The notes: generated by a model from the letters alone, not told the origin. Shown: positions 35,571-45,476, counted from the first letter of the stretch. The stretch is 64,000 bases of DNA from Hephaestia caeni (GCF_003550065.1 NZ_QXDC01000002.1:849306-913305); one strand, 5' to 3'. Numbers and translations: made by a program.

Positions 35571-36838
35571 AGCTGTTCGACCAAACCCTGCCGGCAGGCG
35601 GCGGATCGCACCCCCACTTGCTCAGAACCGCGCGAGTGCAGCCCGAACTCGTGCTCGACATTTCGCGATTGTTGGCGCGTTTGCTCCATCCAACCCCGAC
35701 CGGTGTCGATCGTGTCGAGATGGCCTATGCGCGCGGACTTCTTGCCCGCGCGCCCGAACGACTAAATTTCGCCGCGGTCCATCCAAGTGGACTCTATGGC
35801 CGACTGCGCCATGCCGAAGTCCGTGCATTCCTCGATCATACCAGCAACCGCTGGGAGACCATCGGCGTATATGAAAGCCGCACCGAGCGCCATCGGCAGG
35901 CAACGCGCTGGTTCTGGCGCCTACGGCCCCACGCCATTCCGCCCGCGTCTCGGCCGCGTATACTTATCCAGCCATCGCCCAATCATCTTGACCGGCCCGA
36001 GCGAATGGCGGCCAAGGTCACCCGTGAACGGGCGAAGCTGATTTGTCTCGTCCACGACCTGATTCCGATCACACACCCGGAGTTCGCGCGTCCTGGCGGT
36101 GCGGTCCGACACCGCGAGCGCATCCGCACCATCGAAATGCAGGCACATGGCGTGCTCCTGAACTCTCAGGCGACGCTAAATGCGTTGTCGCAGACCTGCG
36201 GATCCGTTCTGAACGGGAGGCCCATGCGCGTTGCACCTCTCGGAGTCGAGCAACGCCAAAATCCCAGTGCTGTCCAGCAAGCAGGACGCCCGTATTTCCT
36301 GTGCCTCGGCACGATAGAGCCGCGCAAGAACCACCTTTTGCTGCTCAACGTCTGGCGTTCAATCGTAGAACGACTTGGTCGCGAACGATCTCCCTTGCTG
36401 CTCATCGTCGGACGACGAGGCTGGGAAAACGAGAACGTCATCGACATGCTCGACCGTTGCGAAATGCTGCGCGGGGCGGTCCGTGAACTAGATCGTATTC
36501 CCGATGGGGAACTGCGGAACCTGATTTCCGGCGCACGCGCGCTCCTCATGCCATCGTTCGCCGAAGGCTTCGGTTTGCCCGTCGCCGAAGCACTTGCCGC
36601 TCAGGTGCCGGTTATCGCCAGCGACCTGCCGGCGCATCGCGAGGCCGGTGGCGATGTTCCAGACTATCTCGACCCTCTCGATGGTGCTGCGTGGCGCGAA
36701 GCCATTCTCGCCTACACCAGCGATATCAGCCCACGCCGGGCGGCCCAGATCTCGCGGTTGTCAGGTTGGTCACCAACTACCTGGGAGCATCATGTGGAAG
36801 CCGTGCTGGAGTTGGCGGAGGAGGTCGCCCAATGCTGA
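35567..36838 (+). CDS. GT4 glycosyltransferase
   Basis: 423 aa. Probable capsule-repeat glycosyltransferase of the GT-B fold. N-terminal half: TPTGVDRVEMAYARGLL and LVHDLIPITHPEF. C-terminal GT4 nucleotide-sugar site: YFLCLGTIEPRKNHLLLLNV, LLIVGRRGWENENVIDML and SFAEGFGLPVAEALAAQVPV with the E-x7-E type pair. Sugar and linkage unknown. ATG 35567 overlaps kpsS stop (ATGA); stop overlaps kpsM. Confidence 0.92.
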   Translation: MKLFDQTLPAGGGSHPHLLRTARVQPELVLDISRLLARLLHPTPTGVDRVEMAYARGLLARAPERLNFAAVHPSGLYGRLRHAEVRAFLDHTSNRWETIGVYESRTERHRQATRWFWRLRPHAIPPASRPRILIQPSPNHLDRPERMAAKVTRERAKLICLVHDLIPITHPEFARPGGAVRHRERIRTIEMQAHGVLLNSQATLNALSQTCGSVLNGRPMRVAPLGVEQRQNPSAVQQAGRPYFLCLGTIEPRKNHLLLLNVWRSIVERLGRERSPLLLIVGRRGWENENVIDMLDRCEMLRGAVRELDRIPDGELRNLISGARALLMPSFAEGFGLPVAEALAAQVPVIASDLPAHREAGGDVPDYLDPLDGAAWREAILAYTSDISPRRAAQISRLSGWSPTTWEHHVEAVLELAEEVAQC

Positions 36839-37647
36839 ACGCCGGGCCCGCGCGCCACTTCCGCTCCCGTACGCTAGATGGTCTGGATGCCGAGCGCCAT
36901 GTGATCGGCGCGTTGATCATACGCGAGCTCCACACCCGATACGGCCGGGACAATATCGGGTCCTTGTGGATGCTGCTCGAACCGCTGCTGCTCGCCTCGG
37001 CCGTTGCGCTCATTCACGCGGGCAATGACGGAGGGCATCACGGTTCCGGCATCCGGATCATTCCCTTCGTACTCACCGGCTACATGGTCTTCATCATATT
37101 CCGCGCCATCATCAACCGGTCCGAATCCGCGCTCGGAGCGAACAGACCGCTGCTCTTTCACCGAATGGTGACGATCTTCGATCTGCTATTCTCTCGTGCC
37201 TTGCTTGAGCTGGTTGCGACCTCTGCAGCGCTGGCTCTCTTGTATGGCCTGGCCGTGGCCGCTGGGCTAGCCGATCTGCCCGCCCGCCCATTGCGGTTGA
37301 TGGCGGCAATCGTCCTGCTCACCTGGTTCGCGTTCGCGCTGTCGATGGGCATCGCCACCGGCGTCCACTTCAGCAAGGCCTTCAGCAAGTTCGTTCATCC
37401 CGCGACCTATATCATGATGCCCCTGTCGGGCACCTTCTTCCTGCTTGAATGGATCCCACAGCCGTACCGGACATATCTTAGTTGGTCGCCCATCAACCAG
37501 ATCTTCGAGATGGTCCATAGCGGCGTCTTCAAAAGCTACGACAGCCCCTATTTCAATCCGCTCTACATCATCGGCTGGTGCATGGCCCTGACCGTGCTCG
37601 GCCTCCTCCTGCTGCGCGTTCTTCGCCGGCACGTCCATCTGAACTGA
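36832..37647 (+). CDS. kpsM: Capsule ABC transporter permease
   Basis: 271 aa inner-membrane permease of the ABC-2 type, with six probable helices between residues about 35 and 265. Motifs: VIGALIIRELHTRYGRDNIG at the N-terminus and PISGTFF-like LSGTFFLLEWIP, WSPINQIFEMVHSGVF near the end, as in KpsM. ATG 36832 overlaps the previous stop. Its ATPase kpsT is not adjacent but at 51404, at the far end of the locus. Confidence 0.94.
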   Translation: MLNAGPARHFRSRTLDGLDAERHVIGALIIRELHTRYGRDNIGSLWMLLEPLLLASAVALIHAGNDGGHHGSGIRIIPFVLTGYMVFIIFRAIINRSESALGANRPLLFHRMVTIFDLLFSRALLELVATSAALALLYGLAVAAGLADLPARPLRLMAAIVLLTWFAFALSMGIATGVHFSKAFSKFVHPATYIMMPLSGTFFLLEWIPQPYRTYLSWSPINQIFEMVHSGVFKSYDSPYFNPLYIIGWCMALTVLGLLLLRVLRRHVHLN

Positions 37648-37651
37648 GACG

Positions 37652-38917
37652 ATGACAGCTCACCCTACACCCCCGCTTACGCAGCCCCCGGACGACAAGG
37701 AGCAAGCCGTGGCATCCGAGGCTCGTCTTCACCCACCTTTCCTCTCGCCATTTCGACGCGAGGAAGCATGGGCACAACCTCAAGCCGAGGTCGACGATGA
37801 CGAACTCGCCTCCGACGAACCGCCGCGCCGACGGGGCTGGAGGAGTCTTCTCCATCCGTTCGTGTGGGTCGTGGTTCTGCCCACTCTGCTGACAGCCGCC
37901 TTCGAATATCTGGTGGCGGCTGATCAGTATGAATCGTCGGCCCAGTTTATCGTCCGGACGCCTCAGCCCACTGAGTCGCTCAACAGTCTTGGGCAAATGC
38001 TCGGCGTAGCGGGCAATGCGACAAACTCGGACGTTCATAGCGTTGACGCTTATCTCTTGTCGCACGACGCCGTCGATGCGCTCGGCCGCCCACGCCTCAT
38101 CACCATATTCCGCAGGCCCGAAGCCGATCCCGCGACAAGGCTGTGGTTCGCAGACCCTCAGCCCGAGACCCTCCACAAATACTATCGCGGACAGGTCGAT
38201 ATCCTCACCGCGACCGACACCGGCATCACGACACTGTCCGTGCGCAGCTTTCGGCCGGAAGATGCCAAGGCCCTTGCCAGCGATCTCCTGAAGCTCGGGG
38301 AGCGGCGCGTTAACCTGCTCAACCAGCGGATGTTCGATGCGGGCCTCGCATCGGCGACACGGCAAGTCCGCGAAGCGGAAACCCTCGTCGAAGCCGCCCA
38401 GAATGAACTGACTGCTTTCCGGCAAACCCGCCGCGACGTCAGCCCGGACCAGACGGGTCTGGCTCAGATTCAGCTTGTCACGACGCTCCAGCAGCAGACC
38501 GCCCAAGCACGCGCGCAGCTTGAGTCCATGGCCGCAGTTCTGCCCCCGAGCGCTCCGCAATATTCAGCGACCGCGCGCCGATTGGCGGCGCTCGAACGAC
38601 AGGTCGGGACCGCAAAGGCTCGGCTGGCCGGGCCTGGCGATTCACTCGCCGGCGGCCTTGGGGAGTATGAGGGTCTGCAGATGCGCCAACAACTGGCCGC
38701 CAAACAATTTGAAGCCGCCCAGGCCGGCTTTCAGTCCGCTCGCGAACAACTGCTCAAACAGCAGCTGTTCATCGTGCCGGTCGTCGAACCCAACCTTCCG
38801 GGCAAGGCGCTGCATCCCAAGCGCCTCTCCATCATCGCGATCGTCTTGTTCGGGCTCATGTTTGCCTATGCAATTGGCTGGCTGATCCTGGCCGGCGTGC
38901 GCGAACACGCAGAATAG
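37652..38917 (+). CDS. kpsE: Capsule export inner-membrane protein KpsE
   Basis: 421 aa polysaccharide co-polymerase-type protein. One helix near residue 68 (FVWVVVLPTLLTAAFEYLVA) and one at the C-terminus (LSIIAIVLFGLMFAYAIGWL) frame a periplasmic domain with coiled coils (about 190-375). Motifs YESSAQFIVRTPQP and LLSHDAVDAL; VVEPNLPGKALHPKR before the last helix is typical of KpsE/CtrB. Links KpsMT to the KpsD channel. Confidence 0.94.
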   Translation: MTAHPTPPLTQPPDDKEQAVASEARLHPPFLSPFRREEAWAQPQAEVDDDELASDEPPRRRGWRSLLHPFVWVVVLPTLLTAAFEYLVAADQYESSAQFIVRTPQPTESLNSLGQMLGVAGNATNSDVHSVDAYLLSHDAVDALGRPRLITIFRRPEADPATRLWFADPQPETLHKYYRGQVDILTATDTGITTLSVRSFRPEDAKALASDLLKLGERRVNLLNQRMFDAGLASATRQVREAETLVEAAQNELTAFRQTRRDVSPDQTGLAQIQLVTTLQQQTAQARAQLESMAAVLPPSAPQYSATARRLAALERQVGTAKARLAGPGDSLAGGLGEYEGLQMRQQLAAKQFEAAQAGFQSAREQLLKQQLFIVPVVEPNLPGKALHPKRLSIIAIVLFGLMFAYAIGWLILAGVREHAE

Positions 38918-38930
38918 GGCGAGAAATGCC

Positions 38931-41432
38931 ATGATCATCGACAAGTTCAGAGTGCGAAAATCCGCTGGCGTACGGGTATCCCCTGGGGTGCATGCCATCC
39001 TGTGTAAGGCGAACAGCGCGCGTGAGATTAACGAACACGAGCACGCGGCGCGGCTCTTCCGCGAGGCGCTCGACAGGGATCCCACCCTAGCACACGTCTG
39101 GATCCAGTACGGCCATATGCAGCGTAAGTGCGAGAACTACGAAGCTGCGGAGAAAGCCTACAACGAAGCGCTGCGCCTGCAGCCTGCCTCAGATCCCCAC
39201 CTGCATCTAGGCCATCTTCAAAAGGAGCGCGGCCGGATCGCGCAGGCGGCGCGCTGCTATCTCGCCGCGGCGCGGTCAGATCCCGCCAATGCCGACGCGA
39301 TGGCGGAACTCCTCGCACTCATGGCCCACAACATCGAGATAACGCCCGAGGATATCATGGCTCTTATCGACTTCGACGCCGAGCTCGCGCTTGATCAACC
39401 CGATCCGGTAAAGAACGCTGCATTGCACGCCCGCACGGCGCTCGACGCGCTTGCCCAGACACTCCGACAGGAGGATACCGGAGACCAGCGCCCTCTCCTC
39501 GACACGATGTGCGCTCTCCTCGAAGAACTCGGGCCGTATATCGAATCCGGCGGCAGTCGCGAGAATACCGATCTTCAGGGAACGGCGATCATTTTCGACG
39601 TTTCCGATCTTATATCTTACTTCTCGAACGCCCGACTTCCGACCGGTATCCAACGGGTCCAGATCGAGGTGATCCGCAACGCGCTACGAGACAATCGCGG
39701 CCAGACGATCACGGTCTGTGCTTTCCTCGATAGTCGCGACGAGTGGGTCGCGATTCCGCAGACCATGTTCTTGACTTTATGCCGGCTCAGCCTGGAAAGC
39801 GGTGACCGGCACGCCGCCGAATGGATCGCGGCGACAACCAGATTGCGCCTCGCCATGACGATGTCCGAGGAGATGACCTTCCCGCACGGAGCGTTTCTGG
39901 TCAACTTAGGGACGTCGTGGTGGCTTCAGAACTACTTTCTCTACGTGCGCCAAGCCAAGGCAAAATACGGCATTCACTATGCCCCCTTCGTTCATGACCT
40001 CATCCCGGTCATGGCGAGCGAACATTGCACGAAGGAGCTTACCCAGGACTTCATCAGCTGGGCGATGGGCGCGTTTGAGCATGCCGACTATTTTTTCGTG
40101 AACTCCGAAGCCACAAAGGGCGATCTGCTTAAGGTGGCCTCCGTCTTCGGACATGACGTCAAGCCGGACAAGGTGATCGTCATTCGCCTCGATGCAGATT
40201 TTCGCAAACCCGTCGCTCGGCCATTGACGGAAAAGGCTTTGTCGGACTGGGGCATCGGGCGTTCGGATTTCGCACTGTTCGTCTCCACGGTCGAATCCCG
40301 CAAAAACCACATTGGTGCGTTTGACGCCTGGATCAATCTCATTCGCAAATACGGCGCGCGACGCGTGCCTAAGCTGGTCTGCGTCGGCAACAGGGGATGG
40401 CTAAACGATGCCGTCTATGCCCGGCTCGCCGCAAATGAGGAGTTGCGCGACCGCGTGATCATGCTGTCCGGCCTTTCCGACGCGGAACTGGATCTGCTCT
40501 ATCGTTCGTGTCGCTTCACGATCTACCCGAGCAACTATGAGGGTTGGGGTCTTCCGGTCACGGAATCGCTTTGTTACGGCAAGGTGCCGCTTCTCTCTGA
40601 TGGGTCCTCGTTACCGGAAGCCGGCGGGGAGTTCGCACACTATTTCGAGGCTGGCTCACCCTCCCGCCTCACCGCCGCCCTTGAGCAGCTCATGTTCGAC
40701 AAGGACTTTCTCAGCCAGAAGGAAGAACGGATTCGGCGCGGCTTTGTCCCGAGATCATGGAGCGACATCGCGGCACAATTGACCGCCACCGTCCAGCTTT
40801 GGGCCGAACAGGATGGTGACACTGAGGCCTCAGTCGCACCCGCACCACTCGCGACGCTTGGTGCCTATCATCCGATCGTCCGGAATTTCGACACACGAAT
40901 TTGGCGAGGCATGCGCTCCGCTGAAATCTTCCGCTCCGGCTCTAGCTGGTGGGGCCCGGACAATTGGGGCTGCTGGACGAAGGCGATGGGCGCCACGCTC
41001 GAGATCGGCGTGCCGAGCGTGGTCGAGGAACCCTTGCGGCTCTATGTGCAGCTGCACGGTTTTCCGCGTGGTGAATGCCCGTGGACAGTATCGTTGGTCG
41101 ACGGCAAGTCACAAAAGGGCGTTCTGCCGCCAGGCGCGTTCAAATGGATTCACTTCGACATCGACACGATCCCGCAGGATCATGTCGTCAGATTGACGGT
41201 CGAGGGCGCATCGAGCTTCGATCTTCGCACGGTCACCGATGATGGCGACCCGCGTGTCGTCTCGACTGGCGTTGCCGGCTTCTTCCTGTGCCATGCCAGT
41301 GACATGGAGGCGCGCGCAGCCTTGCTCGAGGCCGTTGCGCTCGGCAATCTGTCGGAACTCGCGTTCAATCGCGAAGCGGATGGTGACTGCCCAATCGTCG
41401 AGAACCCAGCTCCCGCACATGCCGACGCCTGA
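38931..41432 (+). CDS. Large TPR-GT4 glycosyltransferase with C-terminal beta domain
   Basis: 833 aa three-part protein. Residues about 25-130 are TPR repeats (EHAARLFREALDRDPTLAHVW; NYEAAEKAYNEALRLQP; GRIAQAARCYLAAARSDP). Residues about 215-630 form a GT4 transferase: RLPTGIQRVQIEV, VHDLIPVMASEHC, FALFVSTVESRKNH, LVCVGNRGWLNDAV and SNYEGWGLPVTESLCYGKVP. Residues about 640-800 look like an all-beta sugar-binding-like module (WRGMRSAEIFRSGSSWWGPD; LRLYVQLHGFPRGECPW). Probable capsule assembly enzyme. The tail module's role is inferred. Confidence 0.85.
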   Translation: MIIDKFRVRKSAGVRVSPGVHAILCKANSAREINEHEHAARLFREALDRDPTLAHVWIQYGHMQRKCENYEAAEKAYNEALRLQPASDPHLHLGHLQKERGRIAQAARCYLAAARSDPANADAMAELLALMAHNIEITPEDIMALIDFDAELALDQPDPVKNAALHARTALDALAQTLRQEDTGDQRPLLDTMCALLEELGPYIESGGSRENTDLQGTAIIFDVSDLISYFSNARLPTGIQRVQIEVIRNALRDNRGQTITVCAFLDSRDEWVAIPQTMFLTLCRLSLESGDRHAAEWIAATTRLRLAMTMSEEMTFPHGAFLVNLGTSWWLQNYFLYVRQAKAKYGIHYAPFVHDLIPVMASEHCTKELTQDFISWAMGAFEHADYFFVNSEATKGDLLKVASVFGHDVKPDKVIVIRLDADFRKPVARPLTEKALSDWGIGRSDFALFVSTVESRKNHIGAFDAWINLIRKYGARRVPKLVCVGNRGWLNDAVYARLAANEELRDRVIMLSGLSDAELDLLYRSCRFTIYPSNYEGWGLPVTESLCYGKVPLLSDGSSLPEAGGEFAHYFEAGSPSRLTAALEQLMFDKDFLSQKEERIRRGFVPRSWSDIAAQLTATVQLWAEQDGDTEASVAPAPLATLGAYHPIVRNFDTRIWRGMRSAEIFRSGSSWWGPDNWGCWTKAMGATLEIGVPSVVEEPLRLYVQLHGFPRGECPWTVSLVDGKSQKGVLPPGAFKWIHFDIDTIPQDHVVRLTVEGASSFDLRTVTDDGDPRVVSTGVAGFFLCHASDMEARAALLEAVALGNLSELAFNREADGDCPIVENPAPAHADA

Positions 41433-41457
41433 ATGCTCGGCCGGAAGGAGGGATAGC

Positions 41458-42576
41458 ATGTCCGCGGACACGACGAGCAAGCACGCCTCGGCCGGTGACA
41501 AGCTGAAGGTCGTAAACGCAGCCGGTTCCCGTCCGACGCCGATAAAGCCGCCCACCGCACTCGATCTCTACAAGACCGCACGCCTGGGAATGGGCGCGCG
41601 CGCGACGCTCGATGACTTGTGGTATTGCTACCGTCTGTTCCTGCGGCGTCTGCCAGACGAAGCCGGATTCGGCATTTTTTCAAAGCGCGTCCACGCGGGA
41701 ATGACCGTCGCCGAGCTGGTTGAACTGTTCCGCACCAGCAAAGAATATGAGGCGCGGCAACAGCAGGGGATGGAGCCCGCTCCTGAACTCACGCCGATCT
41801 CCGAAACGCAGCTTACCCCAATCACCCTCAACGGAATGAATCTCTACGCGCCGACCCCGCAGACGCCCGCAGAACTCCACGCCCATCCTTCGGAAAGCTA
41901 TAAGCCCCATCTCAGAGGTCTCGTTTCCAGCGTTTTGCAATCCGGCACGTCCGTCCTGGATATCGGCGCAGGCTTCGGTGCGTTCGCGATCGCCGCGGCG
42001 CGGAAAGCGGGGCCCACGGGGCGTGTGATCGCTCTTGAGCCCGACGTTCGGCTCGTGCGCCTCCTGCTCGCCAACATCGCGTTGCACAATCTCTCGAACA
42101 TCGATGTGCTGCCCTTCGCGGCGGCTGACGGGGATGGCTTCCTCTCCCTAGTCCAGCGTGACGCAATCCAGACGTCCAAAGACGTCACGCATGCTGAACT
42201 TTCAGGCTTGGCGGAGACCCCGATTGTTTATGCGCGCACGATCGACACGATCATCCCGCCAAGTCAGAAGATCGACCTGATCCGGATAGCCATCGACGGT
42301 TTCGACTATCGAGCGCTTCTCGGTGCGTCGACCCTGCTGAGGAGAGCGGTGCCGCCGATCATCGGAGAATATGCACCGGGTCTGCTCAAGGAGTTTTCAG
42401 GTGTCCCCCCGCAAACCTATCTCGAATATCTTCGGGATTGTGGCTACTCCCGCTTCGTCGCCATTACCCAGAGGAAGCAGGGCGTGGTGGATATGGGCAA
42501 TGACATATCCAAACTCGCGGCCTTCCCAGCACAAATTGGCGCCGCGATGGTCGATTTCTACGCGACCCGGGATTGA
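41458..42576 (+). CDS. FkbM-family methyltransferase with N-terminal DUF4214-like region
   Basis: 372 aa from ATG 41458 with GGAAGGAGGG upstream. Residues about 50-105 resemble DUF4214 (YRLFLRRLPDEAGFGIFSKR and MTVAELVELFRTSKEYEAR), a short helical unit common in glycan-gene clusters. Residues 155-330 are an FkbM methyltransferase: SVLDIGAGFGAFAIAAARKA (SAM site), ALEPDVRLVRLLLANIALHN and IDLIRIAIDGFDYRALLGA. Probably O-methylates a capsule sugar. Last gene of the plus-strand capsule operon. Confidence 0.9.
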   Translation: MSADTTSKHASAGDKLKVVNAAGSRPTPIKPPTALDLYKTARLGMGARATLDDLWYCYRLFLRRLPDEAGFGIFSKRVHAGMTVAELVELFRTSKEYEARQQQGMEPAPELTPISETQLTPITLNGMNLYAPTPQTPAELHAHPSESYKPHLRGLVSSVLQSGTSVLDIGAGFGAFAIAAARKAGPTGRVIALEPDVRLVRLLLANIALHNLSNIDVLPFAAADGDGFLSLVQRDAIQTSKDVTHAELSGLAETPIVYARTIDTIIPPSQKIDLIRIAIDGFDYRALLGASTLLRRAVPPIIGEYAPGLLKEFSGVPPQTYLEYLRDCGYSRFVAITQRKQGVVDMGNDISKLAAFPAQIGAAMVDFYATRD

Positions 42577-42599
42577 TCGAAAACACCGCTCAGGCCTAC

Positions 42600-42940
42600 G
42601 GCCTCATCCGCCGTCTCCGCGGCCAGCGCTGACGCTGCACGCTGCGACCTCGCGCGCACCGCGCAAGGCGAAATTCCCCCCACGTCATGCCGTGACAGAC
42701 CCTTCCGCAATGCGTCCCGCATCTGGTCGAAGACGAGCTCCGCAGGCCCGATACTATAGAAACCGAGAATCTTGTCCGGATTGGCGCCGTCAATCGCGCG
42801 AAGCTTTTTTCGCTGCCGCTTTCATGCGCCTGACGGGCATATTTCGTCAAAGATTCGTCGAGATTTCCATCACCGCAGTCAACGGCCTTACGATAACGCG
42901 ATTTGCTGATGGCTGCTTCATGCCGCGCCGGTAACGTCAT
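42600..42940 (-). pseudogene. Decayed TacT-type GNAT acetyltransferase toxin
   Basis: Starts MTLPARHEAAISKSRYRKA then VDCGDGNLDESLTKYARQAH, the typical TacT N-terminus. A frameshift follows after KSFA; the next frame reads IDGANPDKILGFYSIGPAEL, then LRKGLSRHDVGG; the remaining piece FRLARCARGRSVQ is in the first frame. The acetyl-CoA-binding C-terminus is absent. ATG 42940 overlaps the remnant antitoxin stop (ATGA). Not functional as read. Confidence 0.75.
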
Positions 42941-43203
42941 TTGAGGGTAGGGATCGCAGCGAGCACTGCCCTCAGCTTGGCGTTGGGTGCCGGCGGATTA
43001 TCGATCAGGTCAGAAACCTTCTTGTAGTCCCGCTCCGAAAGCTCGATTTTCTCTGCTTTTGGCGATCATGGCATCGGCCTCGCGCAAGGCGGCTTGCGTC
43101 ACAAAGTTCGTCATGTCGGCATGCCGTAGCGCGTCCGCGATTTTGCCTCCGGCGAGATCCGCAGGCTCATTCACTTGTTGTCCTCGCCGGCGACGCGGGG
43201 CAT
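42937..43203 (-). pseudogene. Decayed TacA-type (DUF1778) antitoxin
   Basis: Pieces in different frames match a DUF1778 antitoxin: MPRVAGEDNK stops at 43171 in frame 1, MSLRISPEAKSRT in the next, DMTNFVTQAALREADAMIAK in a third, then IELSERDYKKVSDLIDNPP and APNAKLRAVLAAIPTLK to the stop at 42937. At least three indels are needed. It precedes the TacT remnant in the normal antitoxin-toxin order. Confidence 0.75.
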
Positions 43204-43338
43204 GGCGGCCTCCTTCCAAAATCTGTGCCCCTTCAAATCATACATGGCTGAGCCGATGGCACCAAATCGTGCATTTTGAAGGTGTACAAAATGGAGGCTG
43301 ACTGCGTGGGCCAAAGCGGACTCAGGATAGCGCAGGTG

Positions 43339-44505
43339 CTAAAGTCCGGCAGTTCGAAGCGCGGTGTTGAGAGCCGCGAGCAGCGCAAAACGATCATCAG
43401 CCAACAGCCGGTCGTTGCTCCCGTCAGTCGAAATGTCCGTTCCGCTCATGACCGAGAAGCTTGGATAGAAGCGACTGCCAGCGGCGTAGCGCGCCAGAAG
43501 CTCTTTTGATTTTTGCTCCCTGATGCCGACGACGGCCTTCCCCCTCAAGATCGCCAGAATGCACCCGTGATATCGCGTGGAAATCACCAGATGGTGAGCG
43601 TCTATCATCTCGACGAGATCATCGACGGATGAAATGGGAACAGCCTCGGGAAAGTGGCGCGAAACGGTGATGTCGAGCGACGGCTCAATAAAACATGCGG
43701 CATCGTGCTTCGGATCGAAGTGCTGCCTTGCCGCCACAAGTTCCTTTTCGGTGCCGTGCTTGATGACGAACAGCTTGCCCTGGCCGATGGTTTTCCTCTG
43801 GTAGAATGGATCGCAGAGAACCGGATCGGGCACCAGCTGAACGTCGTCCCGATAGCCCTTGAGCGCATCTATCGAGGAGGTGTCTCGACCAGAAATAAAG
43901 CTGGCTTTTTGCAACAGGACCTTGCTTCGCTCGCAGACCGGCTTGCTGGCACCGACGCCCAGAATAACGACAGGCACGGCCACCATCGATTGCCAGCTTT
44001 CGTCGAATAGCGGTGCATGAGGATGGGATAGGAGGCCCCCGCCGCCAACTATGATGGCATCGAATTGATTTACCGCCGGACTTCGGAGGAAGGCGCCTGG
44101 CGGCAGCACACGGTCATGCCGAAATGGATAGCGTCCGGGTATCTCCGAATAGGCCCAGACCTCCAGGTCCGGGCGAACGATTTCAAGGTGGCGGCGCAGA
44201 GACTCGGCCTGGATCGCATCGCCGATGTTGCCGTTGCCATAGGCCCCGAACAAGAGAACACGCTTTCTCATTCTCGGCGCCAGAAGAAAATTGTGTCCCA
44301 TGCGCGCGAGCTGCCGGAATTCATCGCTGCCCACGAGCGCGCCAATGAACTCCTCGTTATGCTCCCATTCCTTCGACGCATGAAAGGCGATGTCAGCATC
44401 GCTCGGATCGCGAAGCAGGAAGATATTGTACGCATGCTTTATGAGCGCCTCTTTCGTCAGGTCGCTCGCGGCAAGCTCGCTTGCGGCTCGAAAAATCTCG
44501 TTCAT
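43339..44505 (-). CDS. Polysaccharide pyruvyl transferase-family protein
   Basis: 388 aa. Residues about 18-70 resemble a DUF4214-like helical unit (YNIFLLRDPSDADIAFHAS). Residues 80-350 match the polysaccharide pyruvyl transferase family: LFGAYGNGNIGDAIQAESL, AIIVGGGGLLSHPHAP, FISGRDTSSIDAL, FVIKHGTEKEL and STRYHGCILAILRGKAVVG. Family members add ketal pyruvate to sugars, but some have other roles. Last gene of the minus-strand capsule operon; ATG overlaps the WcbI-like stop. Confidence 0.88.
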   Translation of the reverse strand: MNEIFRAASELAASDLTKEALIKHAYNIFLLRDPSDADIAFHASKEWEHNEEFIGALVGSDEFRQLARMGHNFLLAPRMRKRVLLFGAYGNGNIGDAIQAESLRRHLEIVRPDLEVWAYSEIPGRYPFRHDRVLPPGAFLRSPAVNQFDAIIVGGGGLLSHPHAPLFDESWQSMVAVPVVILGVGASKPVCERSKVLLQKASFISGRDTSSIDALKGYRDDVQLVPDPVLCDPFYQRKTIGQGKLFVIKHGTEKELVAARQHFDPKHDAACFIEPSLDITVSRHFPEAVPISSVDDLVEMIDAHHLVISTRYHGCILAILRGKAVVGIREQKSKELLARYAAGSRFYPSFSVMSGTDISTDGSNDRLLADDRFALLAALNTALRTAGL

Positions 44506-45455
44506 TGGTTTGCCATAGGGTTCGGTCTCGAAAAGGGGGCGGAGAGCTGGGGCAATGGCCCGAATGCGCGAGCGACGCTGGCAAAGCGTTGAAGATAGGC
44601 TTGCAGGTCAGGATTGCCGGCAATTTCTCGTCGAATGACGGCAGGCCCGCCAGCCTCGTCATAGGTTGGCGTAACCCACGCCACATAATCCTGCAGTGAA
44701 AACTCACCATGACGAAGGCGGTAGCTCACCCTTGGGCTGTCGATCTGGAGAGCGGCCTTGACCGACGGATAGAGCGGCAACGACGGAATGCTGAGATAGT
44801 CCCGCGGCGGTCGCTCGGCAGGCCAAGGAAGATCGAGGCGTTCGGAGACGGCCCGACACAGCTGAGCGAAAAGCAGCGGCTGGGGATGATTGATCGTGTG
44901 GAACAGACGGTCCTCAGCCAGGTGCTCAGCGATGAAAGCCGAGAGCGGAAGATCGATGGCAGCCGCCTCTTCGCGCAACGCAAGGTCGCGCAGGGACTGG
45001 TCTGCCTCGGCTTTCACGAACTCGGGAGCGAGAAAGTGCTCGCTTCCGACCAGTTCCGCGATCTCCGCAGGAGAATGACCATCGGCATAGAGGGCGAGAA
45101 TGTGGGCGTCGTGATACGGTGGCGCTCCGGGAACATTGGGGATGACGCGTGCATAGAAAATCTGCGGGTGGTGTCCGCGGAAAAAAATGGAAGGAAAGGT
45201 CAGGACGGTTGTGCCCGGCGTGACGTGATCTCGCACATAGGACAGCGACAGAAAGTCCACGCCGCGATATCCGTCTGCGATCGGCTGGCAGATCACGACA
45301 TCCGCCTCGGCGATGTCGACCAGGAAGGCCTCGCGATCGCGCGCAACGTCAATGACGTGCGCCTCCCGGCTTTTAATGGAGATGGCTGGCAAGTTGTCGG
45401 CGAGCATGCGCGCGATCGCCGAAGCCTGGCAATTTGCGTGAATGTATATGTTCAT
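44502..45455 (-). CDS. WcbI-family capsule biosynthesis protein
   Basis: 317 aa. N-terminus IYIHANCQASAIARMLADNL carries the family NCQ motif; also DVVICQPIADGYRG, LTFPSIFFRGHHPQ and HTINHPQPLLFAQL. WcbI of Burkholderia binds CoA and is needed for capsule; an acyl-transfer role is proposed. Likely modifies a capsule sugar. Between the FkbM fusion and pyruvyl transferase genes. Confidence 0.88.
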   Translation of the reverse strand: MNIYIHANCQASAIARMLADNLPAISIKSREAHVIDVARDREAFLVDIAEADVVICQPIADGYRGVDFLSLSYVRDHVTPGTTVLTFPSIFFRGHHPQIFYARVIPNVPGAPPYHDAHILALYADGHSPAEIAELVGSEHFLAPEFVKAEADQSLRDLALREEAAAIDLPLSAFIAEHLAEDRLFHTINHPQPLLFAQLCRAVSERLDLPWPAERPPRDYLSIPSLPLYPSVKAALQIDSPRVSYRLRHGEFSLQDYVAWVTPTYDEAGGPAVIRREIAGNPDLQAYLQRFASVARAFGPLPQLSAPFSRPNPMANQ

Positions 45456-45476
45456 TCTGAGGCCCCCAGACAGACG

